From an uncultured bacterium (lineage in GTDB: Bacteria > CAIJMQ01): a stretch of 9,896 nt of DNA. The notes below the pieces were generated by a model, which saw only the letters and a program-made list of their open reading frames with translations, made no database searches and was not told the origin of the DNA. The stretch is taken from NCBI GenBank assembly GCA_903821905.1, contig CAIJMQ010000044.1, positions 1 to 9,896 of the forward strand, written 5' to 3'. How positions within the stretch are numbered: the stretch's first letter is position 1; each line of letters opens with the position of its first letter. Positions 1-7,053 of the stretch are shown here, piece after piece. Made by a program: the position numbers and the translations under genes.

Positions 1-14
1 AAAAAGGTAAAGCT

Positions 15-2057
15 ATGAAGAAACCAGAAATATTTTTTCACCCAATTTCAGGCAGCAGCATTCTATCTATTACGTGGTATGAAGGCCCACTGGGTGATGC
101 TGTAGAGGCTAATAATGAAATTGGTATAGGATTTTTTGCGCATAATGGAGATTTACTTAGTGTTCAGTTTGATGATGTCGAAGAGAATGATCATCAAATT
201 CTTGAGTTTGATCGATATAAAGTCGAGGCAACTGTGAAAAAAGGAAAAGTGTCATTTAAACTCGAAGAAAAAAAGAAACCCGCAAAATCTCTTTCATTGG
301 TAGCAGAAAAAAAAGAAACTCTAAACATTTCCGAAGGTATAACAGTTGCCAAACTTGCAGATAAAATAGCTTTAAGCCCTACAGATTTGATACAGAAGTT
401 AATTAAAATCGGAATTATGGCTAATCTTAATCAGTCCTTGAACAAAAAAGAAATTGAAACTTTAGGGAAAGAGTTAGGGTTAGATATAGATATTACAAAA
501 GAAGAAACGACCTCAGAATCTAAGGGGAAAGCAAAAAAAGAGAAAACAGGAACAGTTCTCCGTCCCCCTATAGTTGTGGTTTTAGGACATGTCGACCATG
601 GTAAAACAACATTATTGGACACTATAAGAAAGACAAAGGTAGCAGAAAAAGAGAAAGGTCAGATTACTCAGCATATTGGTGCTTCTACAGTTGAATTAGA
701 GGGAGGGCATAAAATAATCTTTCTGGATACTCCAGGACACGAAGCATTTACCAGTTTAAGAGCTAGAGGTGCAAAAATTACCGATATCGCTGTTTTAGTC
801 GTAGCTGCAGACGATGGAGTTCAACCCCAGACCAAAGAAGCTATTGACCATGCAAGGGCAGCCGAAATACCTATAATTGTAGCTATAAATAAAGTAGATA
901 AGAAGACGGTAAACCCAGAAAAAGTTAGAATGCAGTTACAGTCATTGGGTCTTATTCCAGAAGAAATGGGAGGTACAACCCAATTTGTGAATGTTTCCGC
1001 TTTAAAGAATATAGGTATTGATAAACTTTTGGAAGCAATCCTATTGGAAGCAGAAATGTTAGAAAATTTCACTAAGCCAGGAGGTCCTGTTAAAGGATAT
1101 GTTATAGAAAATAGAATGGACAAGGGCCGTGGTCCAGTGGGGTCTCTGTTAATAGAATCAGGAACACTTAAAATCGGTGATTATTTTGTATCTGGGCATT
1201 CTTCCGGGAAAGTAAGAGCAATGATTAATGACCATGGAAGGAGCATAACTGAAGCTCCTCCTTCTTCAGTAGTAGAGGTGGCGGGTTTTTCTTCTTTGCC
1301 AGTTTCTGGAGATGATTTCCAAGTAGTTGCCAATGAAAAAGAATCTAGAAAAATTGTTGGTCTGATAAATGTAACAAATCAAAACACTAAGACAAAAGAG
1401 AAGGCAGTTTTTACATTGGAAAGTCTTCAAGAACAGTTAAAAAAGCAAACCGAAATAGAGCTGCGATGTATTGTGAAAAGCGATGTTCAAGGTTCATACG
1501 AGGCATTACAGCAAGTTTTGGAGAAGTTAAATACAAAAGAAGTAAAAATAAATATTATTCATCAGGGGGTTGGAAGCATAAATAATGCTGATGTACTTCT
1601 TGCAGAAGCTTCTAAAGCTATTATCATTGGATTCAATATTGGAGTACAAGGAGCAGTTCAAAGATTAGCGAAAGAAAGAGGTGTTGAAATACGGCTTTAT
1701 GACATTATTTACGATGCTGTAGATGATATTAAAAAAGCAATGGAAGGAATGTTGGGACCCAAATTTGAAGAAGTTTTTATAGGCAAAGCAGAAGTAAAAC
1801 AGGTATTTTCTACTTCGAAGGGGAAAGTAGCGGCTGGAGCGCAGGTAATAGAAGGTAGAATTGTTGTTAAAGGTGCCAGGATACGTGTCTTAAGAAAGGG
1901 AGAAGAACTCTATAAGGGCAAACTGGATTCCTTAAAACGGTTCAAAAACAACGTTTCTGAAGTTAAGGAAGGTTATGAATGCGGTATAAGTATTTCCGAT
2001 TTTAAAGATTTTCAGCCAGGCGACATAGTAGAAGTTTACATTCTTCAGAAACAATAG
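15..2057 (+). CDS. infB: Translation initiation factor IF-2, with an unusual N-terminal region
   Basis: This GTPase delivers fMet-tRNA to the 30S subunit and promotes subunit joining. An IF2_N-type helical domain lies at about residues 103-160, followed by a short charged linker. The G domain shows GHVDHGKT (191-198, G1), ITQHIGA (217-223, switch region), DTPGHE (238-243, G3), NKVD (292-295, G4) and SAL (328-330, G5). Domains II-IV follow to the end, including VKSDVQGS near 487 and a typical final GDIVEVY. At 680 residues it is a short-linker IF-2. Residues 1-95 are not a normal IF-2 N-terminus: they look like a small beta-rich domain with a weak DUF2283-like pattern. The ATG at 15 has AAAGG 7 bases upstream, but no in-frame stop precedes it in the window, so the gene could begin further left. 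A TTG at residue 95 would give a conventional start but lacks a Shine-Dalgarno. IF-2 identity is near certain; the N-terminal boundary is not. Confidence 0.96.
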   Translation: MKKPEIFFHPISGSSILSITWYEGPLGDAVEANNEIGIGFFAHNGDLLSVQFDDVEENDHQILEFDRYKVEATVKKGKVSFKLEEKKKPAKSLSLVAEKKETLNISEGITVAKLADKIALSPTDLIQKLIKIGIMANLNQSLNKKEIETLGKELGLDIDITKEETTSESKGKAKKEKTGTVLRPPIVVVLGHVDHGKTTLLDTIRKTKVAEKEKGQITQHIGASTVELEGGHKIIFLDTPGHEAFTSLRARGAKITDIAVLVVAADDGVQPQTKEAIDHARAAEIPIIVAINKVDKKTVNPEKVRMQLQSLGLIPEEMGGTTQFVNVSALKNIGIDKLLEAILLEAEMLENFTKPGGPVKGYVIENRMDKGRGPVGSLLIESGTLKIGDYFVSGHSSGKVRAMINDHGRSITEAPPSSVVEVAGFSSLPVSGDDFQVVANEKESRKIVGLINVTNQNTKTKEKAVFTLESLQEQLKKQTEIELRCIVKSDVQGSYEALQQVLEKLNTKEVKINIIHQGVGSINNADVLLAEASKAIIIGFNIGVQGAVQRLAKERGVEIRLYDIIYDAVDDIKKAMEGMLGPKFEEVFIGKAEVKQVFSTSKGKVAAGAQVIEGRIVVKGARIRVLRKGEELYKGKLDSLKRFKNNVSEVKEGYECGISISDFKDFQPGDIVEVYILQKQ

Positions 2058-2091
2058 TCATAGGATCTGCAATCGATTGGTGTTGGTTTGA

Positions 2092-2238
2092 ATTTTTGTT
2101 GTTTATTTTTATCTGCCAAATAGCGCTTCTTTGAAAGCAAAAGCCAGGCTAAAGAACAAATTTAATATATCTATTAAAGAATCTGAACTAGGTGTTAGCT
2201 GTATAAGCAACTTTGGAGGTAATAGGTTATTTCACTGA
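2092..2238 (+). pseudogene. Remnant of a DUF503/YlxP-family gene
   Basis: The 194-base gap between infB and rbfA is not random. In the frame starting at 2092 it reads through FYLPNSASLK, RLKNKFNISI and ELGVSCISN before a TGA at 2236-2238. From memory, DUF503 (YlxP) proteins carry the same blocks in the same order: (Y)LPGSxSLKxKR, RLKNKFNVSVAE and ELGVxxVSN. YlxP normally sits exactly between infB and rbfA. Compared with the roughly 90-residue family, about 8 residues seem missing after SLK, about 9 before ELGV, and the whole C-terminal part. The frame opens after a stop and has no ATG, only an ATT. A different frame beginning at 2054 reads VIGSAID, which resembles YlxP starts and may be the displaced original N-terminus. 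I infer a decayed gene. Alternatively it could be spacer with chance similarity. Confidence 0.55.
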
Positions 2239-2251
2239 AAAAAAATAGAAA

Positions 2252-2605
2252 ATGATGACCAGACGTGCTAGCAGGGTAGCTGAAGCTATAAGAAGAGAAA
2301 TCTCTATGATGCTTCAGCAAAAAGAAATCAAAGATCCTAGAATAGGCTTTGTTACGATTGTTGGGGTAGAAGTATCTAATGATTTAAGGGAAGTTGAGGT
2401 ATTTGTAACTCATTATGGGAAAAAATCCGATAAAAATAAAAGTATTGATGGTTTGAATAGTGCTGCAAGTTTTATTAAGGGAGAAATAGGCAGAAGACTT
2501 CAACTGCGACTTGTTCCTAATATAAGGTTTTCATACGACGACAAAATAGAAAAGACCATGAATGTTCTGAAAATTCTTGATTCGTTCCATTCAGATGAGG
2601 AATAA
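2252..2605 (+). CDS. rbfA: 30S ribosome-binding factor A
   Basis: RbfA is a small KH-fold protein that binds immature 30S subunits and helps mature the 5' end of 16S rRNA. Family features are clear: RRASRVAEAIRREIS at the N-terminus, then EIKDPRIGFVTIVGVEVSNDL, and near the C-terminus RRLQLRLVPNIRFSYDD. The 117-residue length is normal. A TAG at 2246-2248 in the same frame means translation must start at the ATG at 2252 or the adjacent ATG at 2255. Neither has a Shine-Dalgarno at a usable distance; the nearest, GGAGGT at 2215-2220, is 31 bases upstream inside the ylxP remnant. The 3' end overlaps the lpxK start by 11 bases. Its place after infB is classical, and it is probably co-transcribed with infB. 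Confidence 0.95.
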   Translation: MMTRRASRVAEAIRREISMMLQQKEIKDPRIGFVTIVGVEVSNDLREVEVFVTHYGKKSDKNKSIDGLNSAASFIKGEIGRRLQLRLVPNIRFSYDDKIEKTMNVLKILDSFHSDEE

Positions 2606-3734
2606 AAATAATAGGGATGTAATCGAAAAAGGGAATAAATTTTATTGGCATTTCTGGCATTTAGCAAACGAAAGAATTGCGGGAAATCTCGTACTGCTTG
2701 CTTTAAAGTGTTTAATCCCTATTTACTACGCAGGTTTTCTCTTTAATCAGTTTACAAGAAAGAAAAATATACCTAAAAAATATCCGGTTATCAGCGTAGG
2801 GAATATAACATTGGGTGGAACTGGGAAAAGTCCATGTGTGGAATTTCTCATTAAGAAACTCCTCAGTAAAAAAAGAAAAGTAGGATTACTTACCACAGGT
2901 TATGGAAGAGAAGTTAAAGATGAGAAAAAATTGGTTTTTTCTCCTATGAAAGATAATTTGAATATTAAAGAAACTGGCGATGAATCATATCTTTTCTCGA
3001 AACATTTTCCGGAAGTTCCTGTTTTTATTTCCCGCAACCGTGCCGAGAGTTTCTTGAATGCCACGAGGGAAAAGGAATGTGATATCTTTATTATGGATGA
3101 CGGTTTCCAATATCCATGTATTGGCAAGGATTTAGAAATTCTGCTTATAAACAAGAGAAATCCGTTTGGGAATGGTTCTCTTTTCCCTGGGGGGATTCTG
3201 AGAGAGCCGATTGATTCCATGAGAAGAGCGGACATCATAATTCTAACTCATGCTGATGAATGCAGTTCGGAGAACAGCAAGAAGATAGAATTATCCGATA
3301 TGCTATTACAGAAAGCAGCTCAAATCCCCGTTTTGGAAAGTATTCATAAACCACTATACTTTGAAGATAGTTTGTCAGGGAAAAAATACCAACCCGAAGA
3401 GCTAATAGATAAAAAACTTTTAGCACTTTCTTCTTTAGCAGACCCATTTTCTTTTGAGGGATCTTTAGCAAAATTGGGGCTTAATACAGTTAAGAAAATA
3501 AGATTCCTGGACCATTATATTTATAAAACAGAAGATATTGTATGGTTATATGATATTGCTAAAAGAGAGAACATAGACTTTATTTTAACTACTGAAAAAG
3601 ATTGGGTTAGATTTCCCAAGGGGCTTGAAGCTTCAACTCCTACTTTATGTTTAGTTATAGATTTTAAGATAATTAAAGGAGAAGAAATACTTGACGATTT
3701 CCTCAATAAAGTTTTGGAGGAATACAAAGCATGA
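2595..3734 (+). CDS. lpxK: Tetraacyldisaccharide 4'-kinase (lipid A synthesis)
   Basis: LpxK phosphorylates the 4' position of the lipid A disaccharide precursor at the inner face of the inner membrane, using ATP. The N-terminus has the family's FYWHFWHLA-type opening and a hydrophobic membrane-associating segment at about residues 28-52. Next come VISVGNITLGGTGKSP, with the Walker A loop GGTGKS at 74-79, then TTGYGRE, ISRNRAE, MDDGFQ at 167-172 and FGNGSLFPGGILREP at 191-205. All are LpxK hallmarks, and 379 residues is slightly long for the family. I chose ATG 2595; an in-frame TTG at 2577 would add six residues. Neither has a Shine-Dalgarno, so coupling to rbfA through the 11-base overlap is likely. 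The 3' end overlaps tmk as ATGA. The gene shows that the organism makes LPS. Confidence 0.94.
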   Translation: MRNKNNRDVIEKGNKFYWHFWHLANERIAGNLVLLALKCLIPIYYAGFLFNQFTRKKNIPKKYPVISVGNITLGGTGKSPCVEFLIKKLLSKKRKVGLLTTGYGREVKDEKKLVFSPMKDNLNIKETGDESYLFSKHFPEVPVFISRNRAESFLNATREKECDIFIMDDGFQYPCIGKDLEILLINKRNPFGNGSLFPGGILREPIDSMRRADIIILTHADECSSENSKKIELSDMLLQKAAQIPVLESIHKPLYFEDSLSGKKYQPEELIDKKLLALSSLADPFSFEGSLAKLGLNTVKKIRFLDHYIYKTEDIVWLYDIAKRENIDFILTTEKDWVRFPKGLEASTPTLCLVIDFKIIKGEEILDDFLNKVLEEYKA

Positions 3735-4357
3735 AATTTAAAAAAAGTTTATTCATTACTTTTGAAGGCGGAGAAGGTTCCGGTAAATCTACCCATGCTG
3801 ATTTACTAAAAACTTATCTTGAGGAGGATAAAGGATTAAAAGTTCTTTTGCTTAGAGAACCTGGTGGCACTGAAACAGGAGAAAAATTACGCAAGATATT
3901 GCTTGAAGGGGAAAACAATATCTCTCCTCTAACAGAACTTTTACTTTTTCTTGCATCCAGAAAAGAACTTGTTACAAAAATAATTGAACCAGCTCTGAAA
4001 GAAAATAAGATTGTAATCTGTGACCGTTTTATGGATTCTACTGTTGCATATCAGGGATATGGTAGGGGAATAAATATTGAACTCGTTTCAAAATTGAATA
4101 ATTTAGTGGTTGGTAAACAAGCATTCCCCAATATGACATTTATTCTCGATACAGATAAACATTTAGGATTTAAGTCAAAAGGTGAAGACAGGATAGAAGT
4201 AGCAGACAATTCTTTTCATAAAAGAGTAAGAAAAGGATACCTTGAGATTGCATATAAAGAACCGGCTAGAGTCAAAGTAATCAACGTAGACGACAAAATC
4301 GCAGAGATTCAAAAAAAAATAAGAGCAATGGTGGATGTGTATCTTAAAAAAAATTAA
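3731..4357 (+). CDS. tmk: Thymidylate kinase
   Basis: Tmk phosphorylates dTMP to dTDP on the route to dTTP in the cytoplasm. The 208 residues include the P-loop FEGGEGSGKST (11-21), REPGGTETGE (42-51, dTMP contact), the CDRFMDSTVAYQGYGRG stretch (97-113, with the DR motif and substrate-binding loop) and a LID remnant GEDRIE (151-156) followed by FHKRVRKGYLEIA. With no basic residue inside the P-loop and an arginine in the LID, it fits the E. coli-like arrangement. The LID looks slightly shortened compared with members I recall. GGAGG at 3716-3720, inside the end of lpxK, lies 10 bases before the ATG, and the start overlaps the lpxK stop as ATGA, so the two are translationally coupled. holB follows after 32 AT-rich bases, a common tmk-holB order. 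Confidence 0.95.
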   Translation: MKFKKSLFITFEGGEGSGKSTHADLLKTYLEEDKGLKVLLLREPGGTETGEKLRKILLEGENNISPLTELLLFLASRKELVTKIIEPALKENKIVICDRFMDSTVAYQGYGRGINIELVSKLNNLVVGKQAFPNMTFILDTDKHLGFKSKGEDRIEVADNSFHKRVRKGYLEIAYKEPARVKVINVDDKIAEIQKKIRAMVDVYLKKN

Positions 4358-4389
4358 TATTCAATATTTTTTTGATTTTATTTTAAACT

Positions 4390-5529
4390 ATGTCTTTCAA
4401 CGATATTGTTAATCAAGAATTAGCTAAGAAGATTCTAATCTCTGCTATAAAAGAGAACAAAGTCAATCATTCATATCTTTTCTTTGGTCCCGAAGGTTCT
4501 GGCAAAAAACTTACAGCTTTAGAATTTATCAAGGCATTAAATTGTCTCGAAGAAAAAGAGAATAGACCCTGCGACAGTTGTTCGTCATGCAAAAGAATTT
4601 CAAAATATCTTCATCCTGATATGATGTCAGTATCGCCATCTGGCTCAAAACAGGTAATTGGTATAGATGCAATAAGAAATGTGGAGCAATTTGCCCAACT
4701 AAAGTCTTTTGAAGCCAAATATAAGGTCGTTTTGATAGATAGACCTGAAAAATTGACAAAAGAAGCCGGAAATTCTTTCTTGAAAACCTTAGAAGAACCA
4801 CCTGCCAATGTTATTATAATATTACTGACTACTTTTCCCGACAAAATTCTTCCTACTATTGTCTCGCGTTGTCAGAAGATTAAATTTCTTTCTTTAAGCC
4901 CGTCGGAAGGAATAAAAATAGTAAAAGAAAGATTCAATCTGGAAGGAGATAAAGCTCATATCTTGTATTTTGTTTGTTCCGGTAAGATTAAGTGGATGCA
5001 ATTGTGGTTGGAATCAGATATTTGGGATTTAAGAGATAGTATTTTTGATTTTCTCATCAATATATTCTCAAAAGAAAAGTTAGATTATAATGTACCTTTA
5101 AATTTAGCGCAGATAATAATAGAAAAGATCTCAATGTTTACCGATAGATTAAAAAAAGAAAAACAACACGATACTAAGGAATTCGAGGGGGTTCTTTCTT
5201 CTGCACAAATTAAAAATATTAAGGATTTAGGGCAGTCTGAGGTGGAAGACTTGAAGAAAGACATGATAAAAATTATCTTTTCTATTATAAAGAGTTTCTA
5301 TGCCGATATCCTTGCTATAAATCACGACACCAAGTTCATAATCAATAAGGACAAAGAAATTTTTCTGGATAAGAAATCAAAAAGCTTCCCCAGTGCTTAT
5401 TTATCTCAGGCTATAGAAGAGTTAGAGCGTGATGATAACTTTTTAGATTCAGGTTCAAATCTATCTTTGACTTTCCAGGTAATGTTTATTAATTTGTTTT
5501 GTAATGCACAACAATTTCCAACTAAGTGA
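4390..5529 (+). CDS. holB: DNA polymerase III delta' subunit (clamp loader)
   Basis: Delta' is the stator of the clamp loader that places the beta sliding clamp on primed DNA. An AAA+ fold opens with a Walker A-like GPEGSGKK (33-40), whose final Ser/Thr is replaced by Lys, suggesting loss of ATPase activity, as in known delta' subunits. A zinc module C-x8-C-x2-C-x2-C is present at C52, C61, C64 and C67. A degenerate Walker B region VVLIDRPEKL lies at 113-122, LKTLEEPP at 131-138 and the SRC arginine-finger motif at 159-161. The C-terminal half is weakly conserved, as expected. At 379 residues it is longer than the roughly 330 usual; the extra length lies in the C-terminal region. The ATG at 4390 has no recognisable Shine-Dalgarno. 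A DnaX (tau/gamma) identity is unlikely because the P-loop is altered. Confidence 0.91.
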   Translation: MSFNDIVNQELAKKILISAIKENKVNHSYLFFGPEGSGKKLTALEFIKALNCLEEKENRPCDSCSSCKRISKYLHPDMMSVSPSGSKQVIGIDAIRNVEQFAQLKSFEAKYKVVLIDRPEKLTKEAGNSFLKTLEEPPANVIIILLTTFPDKILPTIVSRCQKIKFLSLSPSEGIKIVKERFNLEGDKAHILYFVCSGKIKWMQLWLESDIWDLRDSIFDFLINIFSKEKLDYNVPLNLAQIIIEKISMFTDRLKKEKQHDTKEFEGVLSSAQIKNIKDLGQSEVEDLKKDMIKIIFSIIKSFYADILAINHDTKFIINKDKEIFLDKKSKSFPSAYLSQAIEELERDDNFLDSGSNLSLTFQVMFINLFCNAQQFPTK

Positions 5530-5561
5530 TAGATTGTATATAATGAAAACGGAGTTAAAAA

Positions 5562-6221
5562 ATGTCCCAATTAGTTCATTTACGGTTTGACAAGGAAGTT
5601 AAAAATGGTTGGTTCAAGTCTTCCTTATCTGAACATCATATGGGGCAGTTATGTGTTGCAGAGATAAAAGATGGTATTGTAGTAGGAAAGGTTGATGCTA
5701 TTTTAGAGATTGCAGATAACAAGATAGCTAACAAGGTTGCATCTATTCTTAGAGAAGCTACAAAAGAAGATGTCAGAAAAATGGATATGAACATAAGGAA
5801 ATCCAGACACGCTTCCGCTGTTTTCCAAAACAGAATCAAAAAGTACAGGCTTCCCATGAAACTGGTAGATATAGAGTCCCACTTTTCTGAAAAGAAAATA
5901 ACTTTTTATTTTACCTCCCAGGAAAGAGTAGATTTTGCTTTATTAGTTAAAGATTTGGCACGTGCTTTTAAGTGTCGTATTGAACTTAGACAGATTGGGG
6001 ATAGAGAAAAAAGCAAAAGAATTGGCGGGTTCGGTCCATGTGGCAGGCTCCTATGTTGTCAGAGTTTCTTAAAAAATTTCGAACCTGTAACTATGAAGAT
6101 GGCAAAAGAACAAGAACTTCCCTTAGATTCTACAAAACTAGGCGGTATGTGCGGTAAACTGCTTTGCTGCTTAAGATATGAACTCTCATCATATAGAGAA
6201 AAGAAGAAAAAAGCAGCTTAA
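5562..6221 (+). CDS. PSP1-domain protein, RicT/YaaT family
   Basis: This is a RicT (YaaT)-type protein with a PSP1 C-terminal region. In Bacillus subtilis RicT belongs to the Y-complex (RicA-RicF-RicT), which carries Fe-S clusters and influences RNase Y-dependent mRNA processing. Visible hallmarks are GQLCVAEIKDG near 28-38, a DFALLVKDLARAFKCRIELRQIG-type stretch at about 124-146, GGFGPCGRLLCC (155-166) and LGGMCGKLLCCLRYE (193-207). The cysteines C160, C165, C166, C197, C202 and C203 form the expected metal-binding set. The 219 residues are shorter than Bacillus RicT, mainly at the lysine-rich C-terminus. GGAG at 5551-5554 sits 7 bases before the ATG. The position right after holB matches the Bacillus holB-yaaT order. 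It is the last gene of the cluster before a strong terminator. Which RNase or partners it serves here is unknown. Confidence 0.9.
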   Translation: MSQLVHLRFDKEVKNGWFKSSLSEHHMGQLCVAEIKDGIVVGKVDAILEIADNKIANKVASILREATKEDVRKMDMNIRKSRHASAVFQNRIKKYRLPMKLVDIESHFSEKKITFYFTSQERVDFALLVKDLARAFKCRIELRQIGDREKSKRIGGFGPCGRLLCCQSFLKNFEPVTMKMAKEQELPLDSTKLGGMCGKLLCCLRYELSSYREKKKKAA

Positions 6222-6242
6222 TTTTATAAACTAAAAGGAAAT

Positions 6243-6284
6243 AGAAAAACCATCCTGGCAATTCAATGTCGGGATGGTTTTTCT
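6243..6284. terminator. Bidirectional intrinsic terminator between convergent operons
   Basis: An uninterrupted 13-bp stem pairs 6243-6255 with 6272-6284. It continues inward for five more pairs (6256-6260 with 6267-6271, two of them G-T) around a six-base loop, ATTCAA. The flanks are A-rich on the left and T-rich on the right, so each strand ends in a T run (GGTTTTTCT). It starts 22 bases after the RicT-like stop and 12 bases beyond the stop of the opposing 119-residue gene, so it can terminate both convergent units. Confidence 0.9.
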
Positions 6285-6295
6285 ATTGGTTTATC

Positions 6296-6655
6296 TTATC
6301 GTCCTTCTTCTTTTAAAGGTACTTTTTGTTTTGTAGTTTTACATGTTAATCTACTGCCTACTATCTCATACTCTATATTTTCAAGGTCAAAATCATCGGG
6401 TAAAACAGTAATAGACCTTACTTCTTTTATAGGGATGAGCATTTCTTTTGTTTCTTCATGGACAACTTCTGCTGTCTTCCTTGGCTGGTCTACATAAAAG
6501 TTCTTACCGTCCACAAAGAAGAAATTATCTTTTATGCTGTCCGGCAAAAACTTTTTAGAAGGGAACGGTTTTATCTCTCCAATAATTATTCTTCTGTATG
6601 GTGGTAGCGCTCCTTGACGCTTCTCATCTATCTTAAGCCTTATTTTTACTTTCAT
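6296..6655 (-). CDS. Hypothetical protein, 119 residues, family not recognised
   Basis: I do not recognise this protein. It is mixed alpha/beta in appearance, with no signal peptide, membrane segment or cysteine pair. It opens with MKVKIRLKIDEKRQG, contains YRRIIIGEIKPFPS (about 20-33), an aromatic patch NFFFVDGKNFYVDQ (about 44-57), IPIKEVRSITVLPDDFDLE (about 74-92), and ends in a charged tail. Ordinary codon use, its place as last gene of the - strand unit and the terminator just beyond it support a real gene. The ATG has AAGGA about 13 bases upstream, which is loose. It starts 29 bases after the stop of the Lys/Glu-rich gene and is probably co-transcribed with it and def. No function can be assigned from sequence. 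Confidence 0.7.
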   Translation of the reverse strand: MKVKIRLKIDEKRQGALPPYRRIIIGEIKPFPSKKFLPDSIKDNFFFVDGKNFYVDQPRKTAEVVHEETKEMLIPIKEVRSITVLPDDFDLENIEYEIVGSRLTCKTTKQKVPLKEEGR

Positions 6656-6684
6656 TATTGGGTTTTATCCTTCTATTTAAGTTC

Positions 6685-7053
6685 TTATTTTGCTTTCTCT
6701 TCTTTAGTTTCTGCCTCTTTTTTCTTTTCTTCTACCTTGGGTTCCTCAACTGCTTTTTTCTCTACCTTTACTTCTTCTTTTTTAGGTTCTTCTGCTTTCT
6801 TTTCTTTTTTGGGCTCTCCAGCTTTCTTCTCTTTTTTCTGCTTTGCCTTACCACCTTCCAGGATTGCTTCTGTTCTCTGCTTATTAGCAAGCAGTTTCTT
6901 CCATCTCCTGCGTGCCTTTTTTAGTCTTTTCCTAAGTTTCCTTAACGCTTTCTTGTCTTCATCTTTGGTTGTTTTATCTTTTTTTATCTTTTGAACTTCT
7001 TTTTTAAGTTCCTGAATCTGTTTTTTTAATTCTTCCATTGTCTGTTCCTTCAT
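6685..7053 (-). CDS. Lys/Glu-rich low-complexity small protein coupled to def
   Basis: No family is recognised. Three segments are visible in its 122 residues. A coiled-coil-like stretch (about 6-27) has heptad positions M6, L9, I13, L16, V20 and I23. A strongly basic helix (about 36-59) contains LRKLRKRLKK and RRRWKKLL. A disordered Lys/Glu/Pro tail follows, with two tandem copies of KKEKKA(G/E)EP at 73-90. Its start is translationally coupled: the def stop and this ATG share one base (TAATG), and a perfect AAGGAGG lies 5 bases before the ATG within def's last codons. The basic middle suggests nucleic acid or ribosome contact, but that is inference. The opposite strand is open as Phe/Ser-rich frames; the coupling and strong Shine-Dalgarno make this strand the coding one. 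Confidence 0.75.
   Translation of the reverse strand: MKEQTMEELKKQIQELKKEVQKIKKDKTTKDEDKKALRKLRKRLKKARRRWKKLLANKQRTEAILEGGKAKQKKEKKAGEPKKEKKAEEPKKEEVKVEKKAVEEPKVEEKKKEAETKEEKAK
6784..6837 (-). repeat. Tandem 27-base repeat, two copies, inside the Lys/Glu-rich gene
   Basis: The copies at 6811-6837 and 6784-6810 match at 22 of 27 positions and encode KKEKKAGEP and KKEKKAEEP. Degenerate KKEE/EEP units follow. This looks like slippage growth of a disordered tail. Confidence 0.7.

Noticed and set aside
2900-3471. Open frames of 78-112 codons on the - strand opposite lpxK, and similar ones opposite infB and holB
   Set aside because: They are antisense shadows of clearly conserved genes, with no ribosome binding sites or recognisable products.
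5515-5544. TATAAT at 5539-5544 with TTTCCA 18 bases upstream, as a promoter for the RicT-like gene
   Set aside because: The -35 is poor, transcription would begin at or within the Shine-Dalgarno, and such matches are frequent in AT-rich DNA. The gene fits the upstream operon.
6614-6994. Phe/Ser-rich open frames on the + strand (also 6658-6924)
   Set aside because: They are the antisense of the Lys/Glu-rich gene: AAG/GAA codons read backwards give TTC/CTT. They have no Shine-Dalgarno, and the - strand frame has perfect coupling to def.
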